This document shows positions 41,904 to 52,190 of a stretch of 64,000 nt of DNA, one piece after another. Both the position numbers and the translations under genes were made by a program. Every line of letters begins with the position of its first letter. Within the stretch, counting starts at the first letter, position 1. Below the pieces are notes generated by a model. The model was not told where the DNA came from. It was given only the letters and a program-made list of their open reading frames with translations, and made no database searches. The stretch comes from Clostridium_AW sp040797845 (GTDB lineage Bacteria > Bacillota > Clostridia > Clostridiales > Clostridiaceae). The DNA is taken from positions 62,001 through 126,000 of the forward strand of contig JBFNFA010000008.1 in NCBI GenBank assembly GCA_040797845.1, written 5' to 3'.

Positions 41904-42875
41904 TTATAAATTAAAGGATTTTCGAAATGTGCTAGGAGTAATACCATAAACCTTTTTAAATGCTGCTGAAAATTTACTTGCACTTTCATAACCTAAGGCG
42001 GTAGCAATATTATGTATACTCATTTCATCATGGGATAGAAATCTAATTGCTTGTTCCATCTTTTTATATCTAATATATTCATAAATAGTTTGCCCATAGG
42101 TTGCTTTAAAGCATCGTCTAAGTTTGGATTCACTCATTTCAGCTATATTTTTCATTTCCTCAATTGTAGGAGGAGATAATATGTTTTTGTCTATTTCTGT
42201 TTTTAAAAGCCACATAAATTGTTTGTTTTGGTAGCTTAAATGGTTATGACGAGGTATGTTTAAATACTCCTCATTCTCTAAATTTCGTATAATAATAGCA
42301 AAAATCTCGTATATCTTCCCTATGTAGTACATGTAGGGAAGGTCACAGTTTCTAATTGCGTATTTCAGTTGTTCAAATATCATAAGCAATTCTGGTGTAT
42401 TAAAATAATTTGGTTTTAATAAAATATCTTTATATAAAATATGTAAGGTTTGAGATGAAAAATCCTTTATATATTCTAAAATAAAGTCTTCCAGTACTAA
42501 AGCAAAAGTATACCATAAAGGCTCATCTGTATTAATAATTATTTTAACTTGGGTTCCCTTATTAACAAAAAAATGAATACCTTGATATAAACGTCTTGAT
42601 TTTTTTCCATTCTCAACAATAGTAATATTACCACTGTATAAAGAACATATTAAAATATGATTCTTTGGAATGTTATAAACATAGGTTACTGGTTTGAGCA
42701 ATGAAAAATAAGCATCACTAAGAATTAATCCGTAAGCAGGTTCAACCTCTATAAACCAGCTATCTCCATTTTCTTTAGGTAAACGATGAATAATTCCATT
42801 TCCATAATCATATTTTCTGCAATTAAGATGCAAAGTAAATTCTTTAATGGCTGTGATAGGTTCATTTATTTTCAT
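41904..42875 (-). CDS. AraC-family regulator, probable siderophore operon regulator
   Basis: The 323-residue protein starts at 42875 after AAAGGA. The N-terminal 200 residues form a cupin-like sensor region. The C-terminus has two helix-turn-helix motifs (TIEEMKNIAEMSESKLRRCFKATYG and SIHNIATALGYESASKFSAAFKKVYG). AraC regulators of this type, like YbtA or Btr, commonly activate divergent siderophore uptake operons, and such an operon starts 350 bp away. The ligand is probably a ferric siderophore; this is inference. Confidence 0.85.
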   Translation of the reverse strand: MKINEPITAIKEFTLHLNCRKYDYGNGIIHRLPKENGDSWFIEVEPAYGLILSDAYFSLLKPVTYVYNIPKNHILICSLYSGNITIVENGKKSRRLYQGIHFFVNKGTQVKIIINTDEPLWYTFALVLEDFILEYIKDFSSQTLHILYKDILLKPNYFNTPELLMIFEQLKYAIRNCDLPYMYYIGKIYEIFAIIIRNLENEEYLNIPRHNHLSYQNKQFMWLLKTEIDKNILSPPTIEEMKNIAEMSESKLRRCFKATYGQTIYEYIRYKKMEQAIRFLSHDEMSIHNIATALGYESASKFSAAFKKVYGITPSTFRKSFNL

Positions 42876-43096
42876 GGATTTAAATCCTTTCTTAAAGAGT
42901 AAATTCAAAAAATATCTTGATAATATATCATACATGGTAGCATAATTTATTATTTAGAACAACATAGCAGTATGCTCCAAAACGATATAATTATATACCT
43001 ATATGGAAAGAAAAAATTTAAGAAATGTTATTTAAATACTTTGGGTTTCAAAGTCTATAGGGATTTGAGGTATAATTATAACCTTGGTTTAATGCG

Positions 43097-43137
43097 AATG
43101 ATAATCATTGACAATTGAAAATGTTTATTGATATAAT
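43097..43137 (+). promoter_or_regulatory. Fur-controlled promoter of the siderophore uptake operon
   Basis: AATGATAATCATT (43097-43109) is a palindromic Fur-box core and overlaps the -35 element TTGACA (43108-43113). TATAAT follows after 18 bp (43132-43137). Iron-loaded Fur would block the promoter. Confidence 0.75.
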
Positions 43138-43226
43138 GACTCATAAATTGAGGACAGCCGAGTGATTTAAAATTGTAAATTAATTATATAAAATAAAAAA
43201 CAATTTATGAAAAATGGGGGGAAAAA

Positions 43227-44183
43227 ATGAGTATAAAAAAATCAAAAATAATTTCTATCACTTGTTTAATTTTTATGCTTTCTACGTTAATTATAGGATG
43301 CTCTAAAAGTAGCAGTTCTAAGAGTGCAAATACCGATGAAAAGCTAGAAAATCAATCTAAAACTAAAATAGTATCAACAGTTAAGGGAGATGTAGAAGTC
43401 CCAGTTAACCCAAAGAGAATAATTCCATTGCCATATAGCCATGGGAATTTACTTTCATTAGGAGTTATTCCCGTGGCAGTAGGTAAAACTTATGAAGGGG
43501 CAGCATTCTACCCCATTATCAAGGATACTCCAATTATATTTAAATGGGAAGCAGAGGAAATAATGAGTTTTCAACCAGATCTTATTTTTACCAGCGATGA
43601 AACGAGTTATGATAAATTTAGAAAAATTGCACCTACAGTTTTTATTCCTCCTGATATGGAGGCAGTTGAAAGCACCAAGTTTATTGCAGAAGTGTTAGGG
43701 TTAGAAGAAAAATTCATTGAAATTAATAAAAAACTAGAGGATAAAATTGCAGATGGTAAAGCTAAATTAAAAGAAGCAGGATTATACGATAAAAGGTTCA
43801 CTATTTACGAGGCATGGGAAGAAAGCAGCATGATGGTGGTAGGAAATAAGTGGGGACGAGGTGGAAATTTAATTTATGATTTCTTAGAATTAAAACCTAA
43901 TGAGCGTGTACAAAATGAAATAATTAACGGCAGTGGAGATCCATATCGTATTTTATCCACGGAGGTTATAGATAAATATGCTGGAGACTATATAATTTTT
44001 TCACAGGGATTAGAAAATGAATTAGATTTTTCAAAAAATCAAGTTTGGAATAGTATTCCAGCAGTTAAAGAAGGAAGAATAGTGCCTATAGATGGAGAGC
44101 TCTTTTATTACTCTGACATATACTCTGTTATGGCACAAATAGACTACTTAATAAATACTTTGATTGAGGTTTCACAGAAATAA
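43227..44183 (+). CDS. Iron-siderophore substrate-binding lipoprotein (first copy)
   Basis: The 318-residue FepB/FhuD-type binding protein has a lipoprotein signal peptide ending LIIGC with the acylated Cys near residue 25, then a Ser/Lys-rich linker. The ligand domain starts VSTVKGDVEVPVNPKRIIPL and includes LGVIPVAVGK, WEAEEIMSFQPDLIF and VGNKWGRGGNLIYDFLEL. It binds an Fe(III) chelate outside the membrane and hands it to the FecCD permease. A similar gene follows directly, so specificities may differ. Confidence 0.9.
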   Translation: MSIKKSKIISITCLIFMLSTLIIGCSKSSSSKSANTDEKLENQSKTKIVSTVKGDVEVPVNPKRIIPLPYSHGNLLSLGVIPVAVGKTYEGAAFYPIIKDTPIIFKWEAEEIMSFQPDLIFTSDETSYDKFRKIAPTVFIPPDMEAVESTKFIAEVLGLEEKFIEINKKLEDKIADGKAKLKEAGLYDKRFTIYEAWEESSMMVVGNKWGRGGNLIYDFLELKPNERVQNEIINGSGDPYRILSTEVIDKYAGDYIIFSQGLENELDFSKNQVWNSIPAVKEGRIVPIDGELFYYSDIYSVMAQIDYLINTLIEVSQK

Positions 44184-44231
44184 AGACTTCGATAAAAATA
44201 ACTAATAATTTATGAAAAATAGGAGGATAAA

Positions 44232-45164
44232 ATGCATATAAAGAAATTAAAAATAATCTCCATTACTTGCTTAATTCTTATGCTTTCTCCATTAATTATA
44301 GGATGCTCTAAAAGTACTAATGCCGATGCAAAGCCAAAGGACGAATCTAAAACTAGAACGGTATCAACAGTTATGGGAGATATTGAAGTACCTGTAAATC
44401 CAAAGAGAATAGTTATAAATTATTTCCAAGGGGACTTATTAGCCTTAGGGATAAAACCTTTGGCAACTTCTTTTATGGAGGGGAAAATTGAGCTTAAACA
44501 TGAGCTGAAAGATGTTGCTATTGTTGAAAAATGGGAACCAGAAGAGATAATGGCTCTAGAACCGGATTTAATAATAGTAATAAGCGAGGAAGAATATAAA
44601 AAATTCAATAAAATTGCACCAACTATATATATACCATTTACTAATATTTCCACAGAAGAAAGATTTAATCTTATAGCTGAGGCTGTTGGAAAAAAAGAAG
44701 AGGCAAAGAAGGTGCTGGAGGATTTTAATAATAAGATAGAAATTAGTAAAGAAAAGTTGAGAAAGGCAGGGATAATGGATAAAACTTTCACCCTTATAGA
44801 ACAAGATACAAAGCAAATAACAGTGTTTGGAAATGGCTGGGGAAGAGGAGGAGAGATACTTTACGACTATCTTGACTTAAAAGCGCCGGATGTAATAGAA
44901 AAAGAAATAATAAATGGGGAGCAATGCAAGGATGTTTCTCTTGAAGTTTTCCCAGAGTATTCTGGAGACTATATAATGCAAGCAGTTTGGGATTATGGAG
45001 GAGATAAATTGAAAGATAATAATTTATGGATGAACTTGCCAGCAGTAAAAGAAGGAAAAGTTATAAAGACGGATTGGAATTTATTTTTTTACATGGATTT
45101 ATATTCTATGGATAAACAGCTTGATTATATAGTTAATGCAATACTTGAAACTACAAAAAAATGA
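44232..45164 (+). CDS. Iron-siderophore substrate-binding lipoprotein (second copy)
   Basis: The 310-residue paralogue of the preceding gene has the same LIIGC lipobox and signal peptide start (KLKIISITCLILMLSPLIIG). The ligand domain has diverged more: FQGDLLALGIKPLATS, WEPEEIMALEPDLIIV and FGNGWGRGGEILYDYLDL. A tandem duplication followed by divergence is the likely origin. An AGGAGG site lies upstream. Both copies precede a single permease set, which suggests two ferric ligands share one importer. Confidence 0.9.
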   Translation: MHIKKLKIISITCLILMLSPLIIGCSKSTNADAKPKDESKTRTVSTVMGDIEVPVNPKRIVINYFQGDLLALGIKPLATSFMEGKIELKHELKDVAIVEKWEPEEIMALEPDLIIVISEEEYKKFNKIAPTIYIPFTNISTEERFNLIAEAVGKKEEAKKVLEDFNNKIEISKEKLRKAGIMDKTFTLIEQDTKQITVFGNGWGRGGEILYDYLDLKAPDVIEKEIINGEQCKDVSLEVFPEYSGDYIMQAVWDYGGDKLKDNNLWMNLPAVKEGKVIKTDWNLFFYMDLYSMDKQLDYIVNAILETTKK

Positions 45165-45225
45165 GACTACAAAAATAGTCAAAAAAGAAATAACTATAAA
45201 GAAACAACTATAAGGAAGGATTAAA

Positions 45226-46254
45226 ATGCAAAATAAAACTGTAATAACAAACCCAAAAAGTAAACTAAGTTTTACTTTGTACATGATTGTGGGACTTGTA
45301 TTTCTAATTATTGTCATAGCCGGATCTATTTCCTTTGGTGCTGCTAAAATGGATGTAAGTACGGCATGGAAGGCCATATTAGAATTTAATCCAGATATAA
45401 CAGAGCATCAAATTATTAGAACATTGCGATTGCCGCGTACTTTCGGAGATGTGATAGTGGGGGCAAGCCTTGCGGTAGCTGGTGCAATAATGCAGGGAAG
45501 TACAAGAAACCCTTTAGCGGACTCAGGATTGATGGGAGTGAATTCAGGAGCTACTTTTGCCATAGCTTTATGCCTTGCGTTTTTTAAAGAACATACTTAT
45601 TTTGAACTCAGTATTTTTTCCTTTATAGGAGCAGGTATTGGAGTATTTGCAACCTATTTTATTGCAGCACTAAGCAAAAGGGGGATAACCCCTCAAAGGC
45701 TTGTGCTGTCTGGTATATCAATATCCATGCTTTTTAGTGCTATGAGTTCTTTTATAGGAATTAAATATAATATTGGACAACAACTTAGTTACTGGTCCGC
45801 AGGCGGAGTTGCTAGTATTTCATGGAATGACCTTATGGTGGTTTTACCATGGTTTATAGTAGGCATAATAGTTTCAGTTATACTTTCACCTTCAGTTACT
45901 GTGCTAAGTTTAGGGGAAGAAGTGGCTAAAGGATTAGGACAAAAAACTAAGATAGTTAAATCCATTGCATCTGTGGTAGTTCTTATATTAGCTGGAATTT
46001 CTGTGGCTATAGCAGGGCCTATAGGATTTGTAGGACTTATAGTGCCTCATATAATACGTTTTTTTGTAGGTGTAGATTATAGATATATCATACCGGCTTC
46101 AGCTTTATATGGAGCTTCTTTTATGGTAGCAGCTGATCTTATAGGAAGATTAGTCAATAGACCATATGAGACCACTTTAGGAATAATATTTTCTATTATA
46201 GGAGTGCCTTTCTTTCTTTATATTTCAAGAAAGGAAAGGAGTGCTTTTGGATGA
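45226..46254 (+). CDS. FecCD-type siderophore permease subunit
   Basis: The 342-residue protein has about ten helices and FecCD signatures: LRLPRTFGDVIVGASLAVAGAIMQG, LADSGLMGVNSGATFAIA and GLIVPHIIRFFVG (the ATPase-contact EAA-like region). It pairs with the next gene, which it overlaps by 4 nt (ATGA), to form a BtuCD-like importer. Confidence 0.92.
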   Translation: MQNKTVITNPKSKLSFTLYMIVGLVFLIIVIAGSISFGAAKMDVSTAWKAILEFNPDITEHQIIRTLRLPRTFGDVIVGASLAVAGAIMQGSTRNPLADSGLMGVNSGATFAIALCLAFFKEHTYFELSIFSFIGAGIGVFATYFIAALSKRGITPQRLVLSGISISMLFSAMSSFIGIKYNIGQQLSYWSAGGVASISWNDLMVVLPWFIVGIIVSVILSPSVTVLSLGEEVAKGLGQKTKIVKSIASVVVLILAGISVAIAGPIGFVGLIVPHIIRFFVGVDYRYIIPASALYGASFMVAADLIGRLVNRPYETTLGIIFSIIGVPFFLYISRKERSAFG

Positions 46255-47258
46255 AGAGAAAAAGCCTATTAAAAAATATCACAATTATATTAGTGTTATG
46301 TCTACTTTTACTTATATCAATTATTATAAGTATGAATTTAGGTAAGATGAATCTTTCACCCTATGAAGTATTAAATGTAATTTTAGGTAAAGGAACGGCT
46401 AAACAAAATTTAATCGTATTTGAATTTAGGTTACCTCGTATTGTTTTATCCATACTTGTAGGTGTAGGTATGGCAATCTCAGGGTGCATTTTACAAGCAC
46501 TTTTCAAGAATGATTTAGCAGATCCAGGCATATTGGGTATTAGCTCAGGTTCAGGATTATTTATGCTTATTTATATATCTATATTTTCAGTTAATGGGAT
46601 TTCTTCAGCTATTGCATTACCAGCACTATCTTTTGTTGGAGGGATGCTTGCTGCAATATTAATTTATATACTATCTTATAAAGCTAATTCAGATATATCT
46701 CCAACAAGACTTGTACTTACGGGGGTAGCTATGAATACTGGTTTTGGAGCTATGTCTCTATTTATTACATTAAAATTAGACCGTAACCAATTTGAATTTG
46801 CACAGAAATGGTTAGTAGGAAGCCTTTGGGGGGACGATTGGAAGTATATAGCCATTTTATTACCCTGGATAATTATATTTTCTTTGTATGTGTTTTATAA
46901 GGCAAGGGCTTTAAATGTGCTTAATTTAGGAAATCAATTGGCAACAGGACTTGGAGTACCAGTTAAAAAAGACTTTTTAGGGTTATCTATAGCGGCTATA
47001 GCCTTAGCATCAGGAAGTGTGGCATTAGGAGGAGCTATGTTTTTTATTGGACTTATTTCACCACATATAGCAAGAAAGCTTGTAGGTCCTAATCACAAAG
47101 TTCTTCTTCCAAGCTGTGCTTTAATTGGTGCATTGATTATGATTATAGCTGATACAATAACACGTACTATTAGTTTTGGAGCAGATATACCTACAGGTAT
47201 TATTATAACAATACTCAGTACTCCTTATTTTATATATCTTTTAGCTTGCTCAGACTGA
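46251..47258 (+). CDS. FecCD-type siderophore permease subunit
   Basis: The 335-residue second permease has FRLPRIVLSILVGVGMAISG, LADPGILGISSGSGLFML and FFIGLISPHIARKLVG. It is coupled to the first permease by start/stop overlap. The two form a heterodimeric channel for Fe-siderophore. Confidence 0.92.
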   Translation: MKRKSLLKNITIILVLCLLLLISIIISMNLGKMNLSPYEVLNVILGKGTAKQNLIVFEFRLPRIVLSILVGVGMAISGCILQALFKNDLADPGILGISSGSGLFMLIYISIFSVNGISSAIALPALSFVGGMLAAILIYILSYKANSDISPTRLVLTGVAMNTGFGAMSLFITLKLDRNQFEFAQKWLVGSLWGDDWKYIAILLPWIIIFSLYVFYKARALNVLNLGNQLATGLGVPVKKDFLGLSIAAIALASGSVALGGAMFFIGLISPHIARKLVGPNHKVLLPSCALIGALIMIIADTITRTISFGADIPTGIIITILSTPYFIYLLACSD

Positions 47259-47291
47259 TTGTTCATTTATATAGAAAGTAGGTAATATGTT

Positions 47292-48116
47292 ATGAATAGC
47301 ATAAAAGTAGAAAATCTATCTATTGCTTATGATGAAAGTATAATAGTAAAAGATTTAAATATAAGTATTCCAAAAGGTAAGGTAACAACCATCATAGGGC
47401 CTAATGGCTGTGGTAAATCTACCATATTAAAAACCATAGGTCGTATTATGAAACCTAAGAGTGGAATGATTTATATAAATGGAGAGGATATAAGGAAACT
47501 ATCTACAAAAGACATTGCAAAGAAGATGGCCGTTTTACCTCAAAGCCCTCAAGCACCTGGAGGTCTTGCTGTAGAAGAGTTAGTAGCTTATGGTAGATAT
47601 CCTCATCAAAAGGGATTAGGAAACCTTAAATCTCAGGATAAAGAAATTATAGATTGGGCATTGGAGGCTACAAAAATTTCAGAATTTGCTCATAGATCTG
47701 TAGATACCCTTTCTGGTGGACAGAGACAAAGGGTTTGGATAGCTATGGCATTAGCACAACAGACAGATTTAATCCTTCTAGATGAGCCAACAACTTATTT
47801 AGATTTATCTCACCAATTAGAGGTACTAGAATTGCTATATGATTTAAACAAAAAACAAGGGTGCACTATAGTTATGGTAATACATGATTTAAATCTTGCT
47901 GCTAGATTTGCAGATTACATGATTGCAGTTCGCAGCGGAGAAGTTATTTCAAGTGGTACGCCAGATATAGTTATGACCCCACCTGTGTTAAAGAAAACCT
48001 TTAATATAGATGCAGAGATTGTAAAAGATCCACGCACTCATCGTCCAGTTTGCATTACTTATGACTTAATTAAGGCAGAAAATATACAAGAGGTGAGGAG
48101 GGTGAAATCTAGTTGA
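47292..48116 (+). CDS. FecE/FepC-type ATPase
   Basis: The 274-residue protein has Walker A GPNGCGKST, signature LSGGQRQRVWIAMAL, and Walker B LILLDEPTTYLD. The PHQKGLG segment after LVAYGRYPHQ is typical of siderophore ATPases. It energises the FecCD permeases. Its stop overlaps the next gene's TTG start by 4 nt. Confidence 0.93.
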   Translation: MNSIKVENLSIAYDESIIVKDLNISIPKGKVTTIIGPNGCGKSTILKTIGRIMKPKSGMIYINGEDIRKLSTKDIAKKMAVLPQSPQAPGGLAVEELVAYGRYPHQKGLGNLKSQDKEIIDWALEATKISEFAHRSVDTLSGGQRQRVWIAMALAQQTDLILLDEPTTYLDLSHQLEVLELLYDLNKKQGCTIVMVIHDLNLAARFADYMIAVRSGEVISSGTPDIVMTPPVLKKTFNIDAEIVKDPRTHRPVCITYDLIKAENIQEVRRVKSS

Positions 48117-49834
48117 AGACTCTAAAAAAATTTTTTTCTTACTATAAACCATATAAAAAACTTTTTATAGTAGATTTTTCTTGTGCTATTTTGGCAGCTT
48201 TATTAGAGCTTGTCTTTCCTGTAGCTATAAGTTATGTATTAGACGAGCTATTGCCTAAGGGAAATTGGACAAATATTTTATATGGATGCATAGCGCTTTT
48301 GAGTATATATTGTGTAAGTGCATTTCTACATTTTATTGTTACCTATTGGGGACATAAATTAGGAATTAGTATAGAATCAGATATGAGAAAAGAACTTTTT
48401 GAACATGTGCAGAAATTTTCTTTTAGTTTTTTTGATAACAATAAAACTGGTCACTTAGTATCTAGAATGACTAATGATTTAATGGATATAGGTGAAATTG
48501 CTCATCATGGACCGGAAGATTTATTTATAGCCATTATGACTTTAGTGGGGGCTTTTGGATTAATGCTATCTATAAATTGGAGATTAGCTTTCCTTACCTT
48601 TGTTATTATTCCATTACTAGTATATTTATCAGTATGCTTTAGCAGTAAAATGACAAAGGCCTTTAATCTTATGTTCAAGGATATAGGAGATTTTAATGCT
48701 AGGGTGGAGAATAATATCAGTGGAATAAGGGTGGTTAAAGCATTTGCTAATGAGGGCTATGAAATAAAACAGTTTGATAAAAACAATGAAAGCTTTCTTA
48801 ATACTAAATCAATTACTTATAAGATTATGGCTTGGAACTCTTCATTAAGTTATATTTTAATGAAGATTGTATCTCTATTTGTATTGGTATGTGGTACTTG
48901 GTTTGTAATTCAAAATAAAATGACAAATGGAGAATTTATGGCTTTTATAATATTATCTAATGTATTTTTAGGACCTATTCAGCAAATTAATTCTGTTATT
49001 GAAACATATCCTAAAGGGGTTGCTGGATTTAGAAGATATCTTGAACTTTTAGAGACAAAGCCTGACATAGAGGATGCTCCGGATGCCATTAGTATAAATG
49101 GTTTAAAGGGAGATGTTAGATATGATAAAGTTACATTTGGCTATGAAAACAAAGAAAATATACTTAAAAATATAAATTTATCTGTTCATGCAGGAGAAAC
49201 TGTAGCTCTTGTTGGCCCTTCTGGGGCTGGGAAAACTACTATATGTAGTTTACTTCCTCGATTTTATGAAATTCAATCTGGAAGTATTACTATAGATGGT
49301 ATAGATATAAGAAAAATAACATTGGACTCTTTAAGAAATCACATAGGCATAGTGCAGCAGGATGTTTTCTTATTTCACGGAACTATAAGAGAGAATATTG
49401 CTTATGGAAAGCTAGATGCCACAGAAGAAGAAATTTGGCAGGCTGCAAGACGAGCTCAGATGGAAGAGTTTATACATTCACAACCTGAAGGATTAAACAC
49501 TGTTATTGGGGAACGTGGAGTTAAGCTATCCGGAGGGCAGAAACAAAGACTATCTATTGCTAGAATGTTTCTTAAAAATCCACCTATTCTTATTTTAGAT
49601 GAAGCAACTTCAGCCCTTGATACGGAAACAGAAGTAGCGATTCAACAAGCTCTTGAAGAACTATCACAAGGTAGAACAACCCTTATAATTGCCCATAGGA
49701 TGGCAACTATAAAAAATGCAGATCGTATAGTGGTGGTTACGGAAAATGGAATTGTAGAGCAGGGAAGTCACAGGGAACTTATAGAAGTAGGTGGTGTATA
49801 CAGCCGCCTTCATAAAGCTCAGTTTGGCGCTTAG
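48113..49834 (+). CDS. ABC exporter-fold transporter of the iron operon
   Basis: The 573-residue half-transporter has a six-helix exporter-type domain (about 15-310) and a nucleotide-binding domain with GPSGAGKTT, LSGGQKQRLSIARMF and ILDEATSALDTETE. It starts with TTG, overlapping the ATPase stop, after GAGGAGGG. Position and coupling suggest a siderophore role: siderophore export, or import/processing like IrtAB. No siderophore synthesis genes are visible. It probably acts as a homodimer. Confidence 0.88.
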   Translation: MKTLKKFFSYYKPYKKLFIVDFSCAILAALLELVFPVAISYVLDELLPKGNWTNILYGCIALLSIYCVSAFLHFIVTYWGHKLGISIESDMRKELFEHVQKFSFSFFDNNKTGHLVSRMTNDLMDIGEIAHHGPEDLFIAIMTLVGAFGLMLSINWRLAFLTFVIIPLLVYLSVCFSSKMTKAFNLMFKDIGDFNARVENNISGIRVVKAFANEGYEIKQFDKNNESFLNTKSITYKIMAWNSSLSYILMKIVSLFVLVCGTWFVIQNKMTNGEFMAFIILSNVFLGPIQQINSVIETYPKGVAGFRRYLELLETKPDIEDAPDAISINGLKGDVRYDKVTFGYENKENILKNINLSVHAGETVALVGPSGAGKTTICSLLPRFYEIQSGSITIDGIDIRKITLDSLRNHIGIVQQDVFLFHGTIRENIAYGKLDATEEEIWQAARRAQMEEFIHSQPEGLNTVIGERGVKLSGGQKQRLSIARMFLKNPPILILDEATSALDTETEVAIQQALEELSQGRTTLIIAHRMATIKNADRIVVVTENGIVEQGSHRELIEVGGVYSRLHKAQFGA

Positions 49835-49907
49835 AAAAATATTTGATACGATGAAAGTTATAAAATAAGGAGATTTACACAAATTTATTTGCAGACTCTA
49901 ATTTTAA

Positions 49908-49941
49908 TATGGTGCTAGCATATAATAATACTAGCACCATA
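49908..49941. terminator. Hairpin between the converging iron operon and chemoreceptor gene
   Basis: TATGGTGCTAG pairs with CTAGCACCATA around 12 bases. T-rich DNA follows only after a short gap, so strength is moderate. Confidence 0.6.
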
Positions 49942-49981
49942 CTACACTTTTATTTACAATGAAATATCTTCTACCCCATTA

Positions 49982-52057
49982 TTATTTAACTTTAAATTTT
50001 TCTATGGCTTCATTCATATTTTCTGCAAGGGATTTTATATTTTCAACATTATTTGCAAGCTCTTCCATGGATGCATTTTGCTGTTGAGTTGCAGAAGATA
50101 CTTCTTCAGCACTAGCAGCTGTTTCTTCAGCTCCAGCAGAGATATTGGTAATTATATTTAATACATCATTCTTTTTCAAATTAATATCATCATTGTATTT
50201 TCTTATTTCTGATACACTGTCCGCCAATTGTTTAACTGACTTAGATATGTTTTCGAAAGCTTCTCTAGTATCACTTACATAAACATTATTTTCATATGTG
50301 ATCTTTTTAGACTTATCTACACCTTCAACTGCACTTTCTAATTGGTTTTGAATTTTTTCAATAAGATCCTTTATAGATCTACTATATTCTGAAGACTGTT
50401 CTGCAAGCTTTCTTACTTCGTCAGCTACTACAGCAAATCCCTTACCATGTTCACCAGCTCTTGCTGCTTCTATAGCTGCATTTAAAGCAAGTAAGTTAGT
50501 TTGTTCTGCTATTTGCTCAATGGTAGCAGTTATTGTACCTATCTCTCTAGACATATCTCCCATATCATCAATTACATTATTAACATTTTCAACGGAATGT
50601 TGAACCTCATTTGATTTATCTATTAATAAAGATACTATATTTAATCCTTTATTACTTAATTCATCTGTTTCAATTGTAAGTTCATTCATGGTTGAATTTT
50701 TTTCGTTAACAATATCTAAACTATTAGTTAATTCATTAAGTTTTACTGTACCTATTTCTAAATCTTTTGCTTCATTATTAGCACCATATGCCACTTGCTC
50801 AATGGAAAGAGCTATATCGTTAGTAGCGGATTTAGTTTGTTCAGAGGATAAAACTAAATCTCCATAGGAACTATTCAATATTTTTACCGAGTTTCTTATA
50901 TTGCCTATTAGAGAATTTAAAGTATTTTGCATTAAGTCTATTGCAATAGCAAGATTTTTAAATTCATCATTCCTATTTAAAAGCTCTTTTGGAATTTCTT
51001 TTGTAAAATCTCCTTCTTTAATATTATTTAAACACTGCTCAATTACTTTTATAGGCTTTGAAACTGTTTTTGAAAAGCCGAAAGAAAATATCACTGTGCA
51101 AACAGCAAATATTCCTAACAAAATCAATAGCACGGCTTCTAATTCTTTTATGCTATTTAAAAATTCGTCTTTATGTATAATAGATATATATTTCCATCCC
51201 AAATTTGGTGATGTATAAATATTTACAAGATGTTGCCCACCATCTATTGTAGTCTCAAAATTCCCATTGTTATTAGCCATCATTTCCGTTAAATTAGGAA
51301 TATCTAAAGTGGATATATTTTTAAAATCTACATCATCTCTCTTTGGATGGGCTAGTACATTACCATCTTTATCTGTTAGAATTACATATCCCTCTTCTCC
51401 TATTTTTATATCTTTAACCATTTCTGTTAATTCTTTTATACTTACGTCAAGTCCCTGTACTCCAATAACTTCACCATTCGCTCCTCTTATTGCTGTACTT
51501 GTACTAACAACAACAGAGTTATCTGCAGGAACATAGTAAGGGTCAGTTCTTACAGTATTCCAATTACTTTCTTTAGCTAACTCATAGAAAGGTCTTTGGC
51601 GAGGATCATACTTTGCTGGAATGTTCCCCTCTGGCCATTGAACGAATTCACCTTCTTTTGTTGCCATATAAACGTAAGCGGATTTTTTGTGGGAGTTAGA
51701 GAAATCTAAATATTCCTCGTATATTTTTTGTTCTATTCCTCCATTTTTTGAAGGAGTCATTTGCATGTTTTGATTTAGATTTAAATAAGAAGTTATGGTT
51801 TTGTCAGCTTTTTTCACATATTCGTTATTTGCCAACATTTCACAGTTTTCTTTTACAGTATCGAAAAATATGTTCATTGAATTATCAATCTGTGTAACTT
51901 CTCTAGTACTGGATTCAATAAAGTTGTTTTTAAACTCTTTTTCAACAACACCTTTAGCATAAATACCCAAACAGATTATTGGTATTAAAGTAATGGCCAA
52001 AATTGAAATTATTAATTTATTGCTAAAGCTTGTTAATGATAATTTCTTTTTATTCAT
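49982..52057 (-). CDS. Methyl-accepting chemotaxis protein (dCACHE)
   Basis: The 691-residue receptor has TM1 near residues 12-32, an extracellular dCACHE sensor of about 260 residues (YVYMATKEGEFVQWPEGN, VIGVQGLDVSIKELTEM), TM2 near 308-330, a HAMP domain and a long signalling coiled coil with the hairpin tip EQTNLLALNAAIEAARAGEHGKGFAVVADEVRKLAEQS. dCACHE receptors mostly sense amino acids or other small organic molecules. It is a lone gene with a GGAGTGAG site. Confidence 0.92.
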   Translation of the reverse strand: MNKKKLSLTSFSNKLIISILAITLIPIICLGIYAKGVVEKEFKNNFIESSTREVTQIDNSMNIFFDTVKENCEMLANNEYVKKADKTITSYLNLNQNMQMTPSKNGGIEQKIYEEYLDFSNSHKKSAYVYMATKEGEFVQWPEGNIPAKYDPRQRPFYELAKESNWNTVRTDPYYVPADNSVVVSTSTAIRGANGEVIGVQGLDVSIKELTEMVKDIKIGEEGYVILTDKDGNVLAHPKRDDVDFKNISTLDIPNLTEMMANNNGNFETTIDGGQHLVNIYTSPNLGWKYISIIHKDEFLNSIKELEAVLLILLGIFAVCTVIFSFGFSKTVSKPIKVIEQCLNNIKEGDFTKEIPKELLNRNDEFKNLAIAIDLMQNTLNSLIGNIRNSVKILNSSYGDLVLSSEQTKSATNDIALSIEQVAYGANNEAKDLEIGTVKLNELTNSLDIVNEKNSTMNELTIETDELSNKGLNIVSLLIDKSNEVQHSVENVNNVIDDMGDMSREIGTITATIEQIAEQTNLLALNAAIEAARAGEHGKGFAVVADEVRKLAEQSSEYSRSIKDLIEKIQNQLESAVEGVDKSKKITYENNVYVSDTREAFENISKSVKQLADSVSEIRKYNDDINLKKNDVLNIITNISAGAEETAASAEEVSSATQQQNASMEELANNVENIKSLAENMNEAIEKFKVK

Positions 52058-52190
52058 TTGTGCTCACTCCAATATCTTTAGTTATTTATACTATTATCGT
52101 ACATCTTTAGCAAAGTTTATATTTGAATATAGGCTTATCTTAATATCGTAAAGATTTAGTATAATAAAATGTTGATTGACTCTCCTAATT

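Noticed and set aside
43227..45164. Possible assembly duplication of the binding-protein gene
   Set aside because: The copies differ throughout their ligand domains and have different lengths, so they are genuine paralogues.
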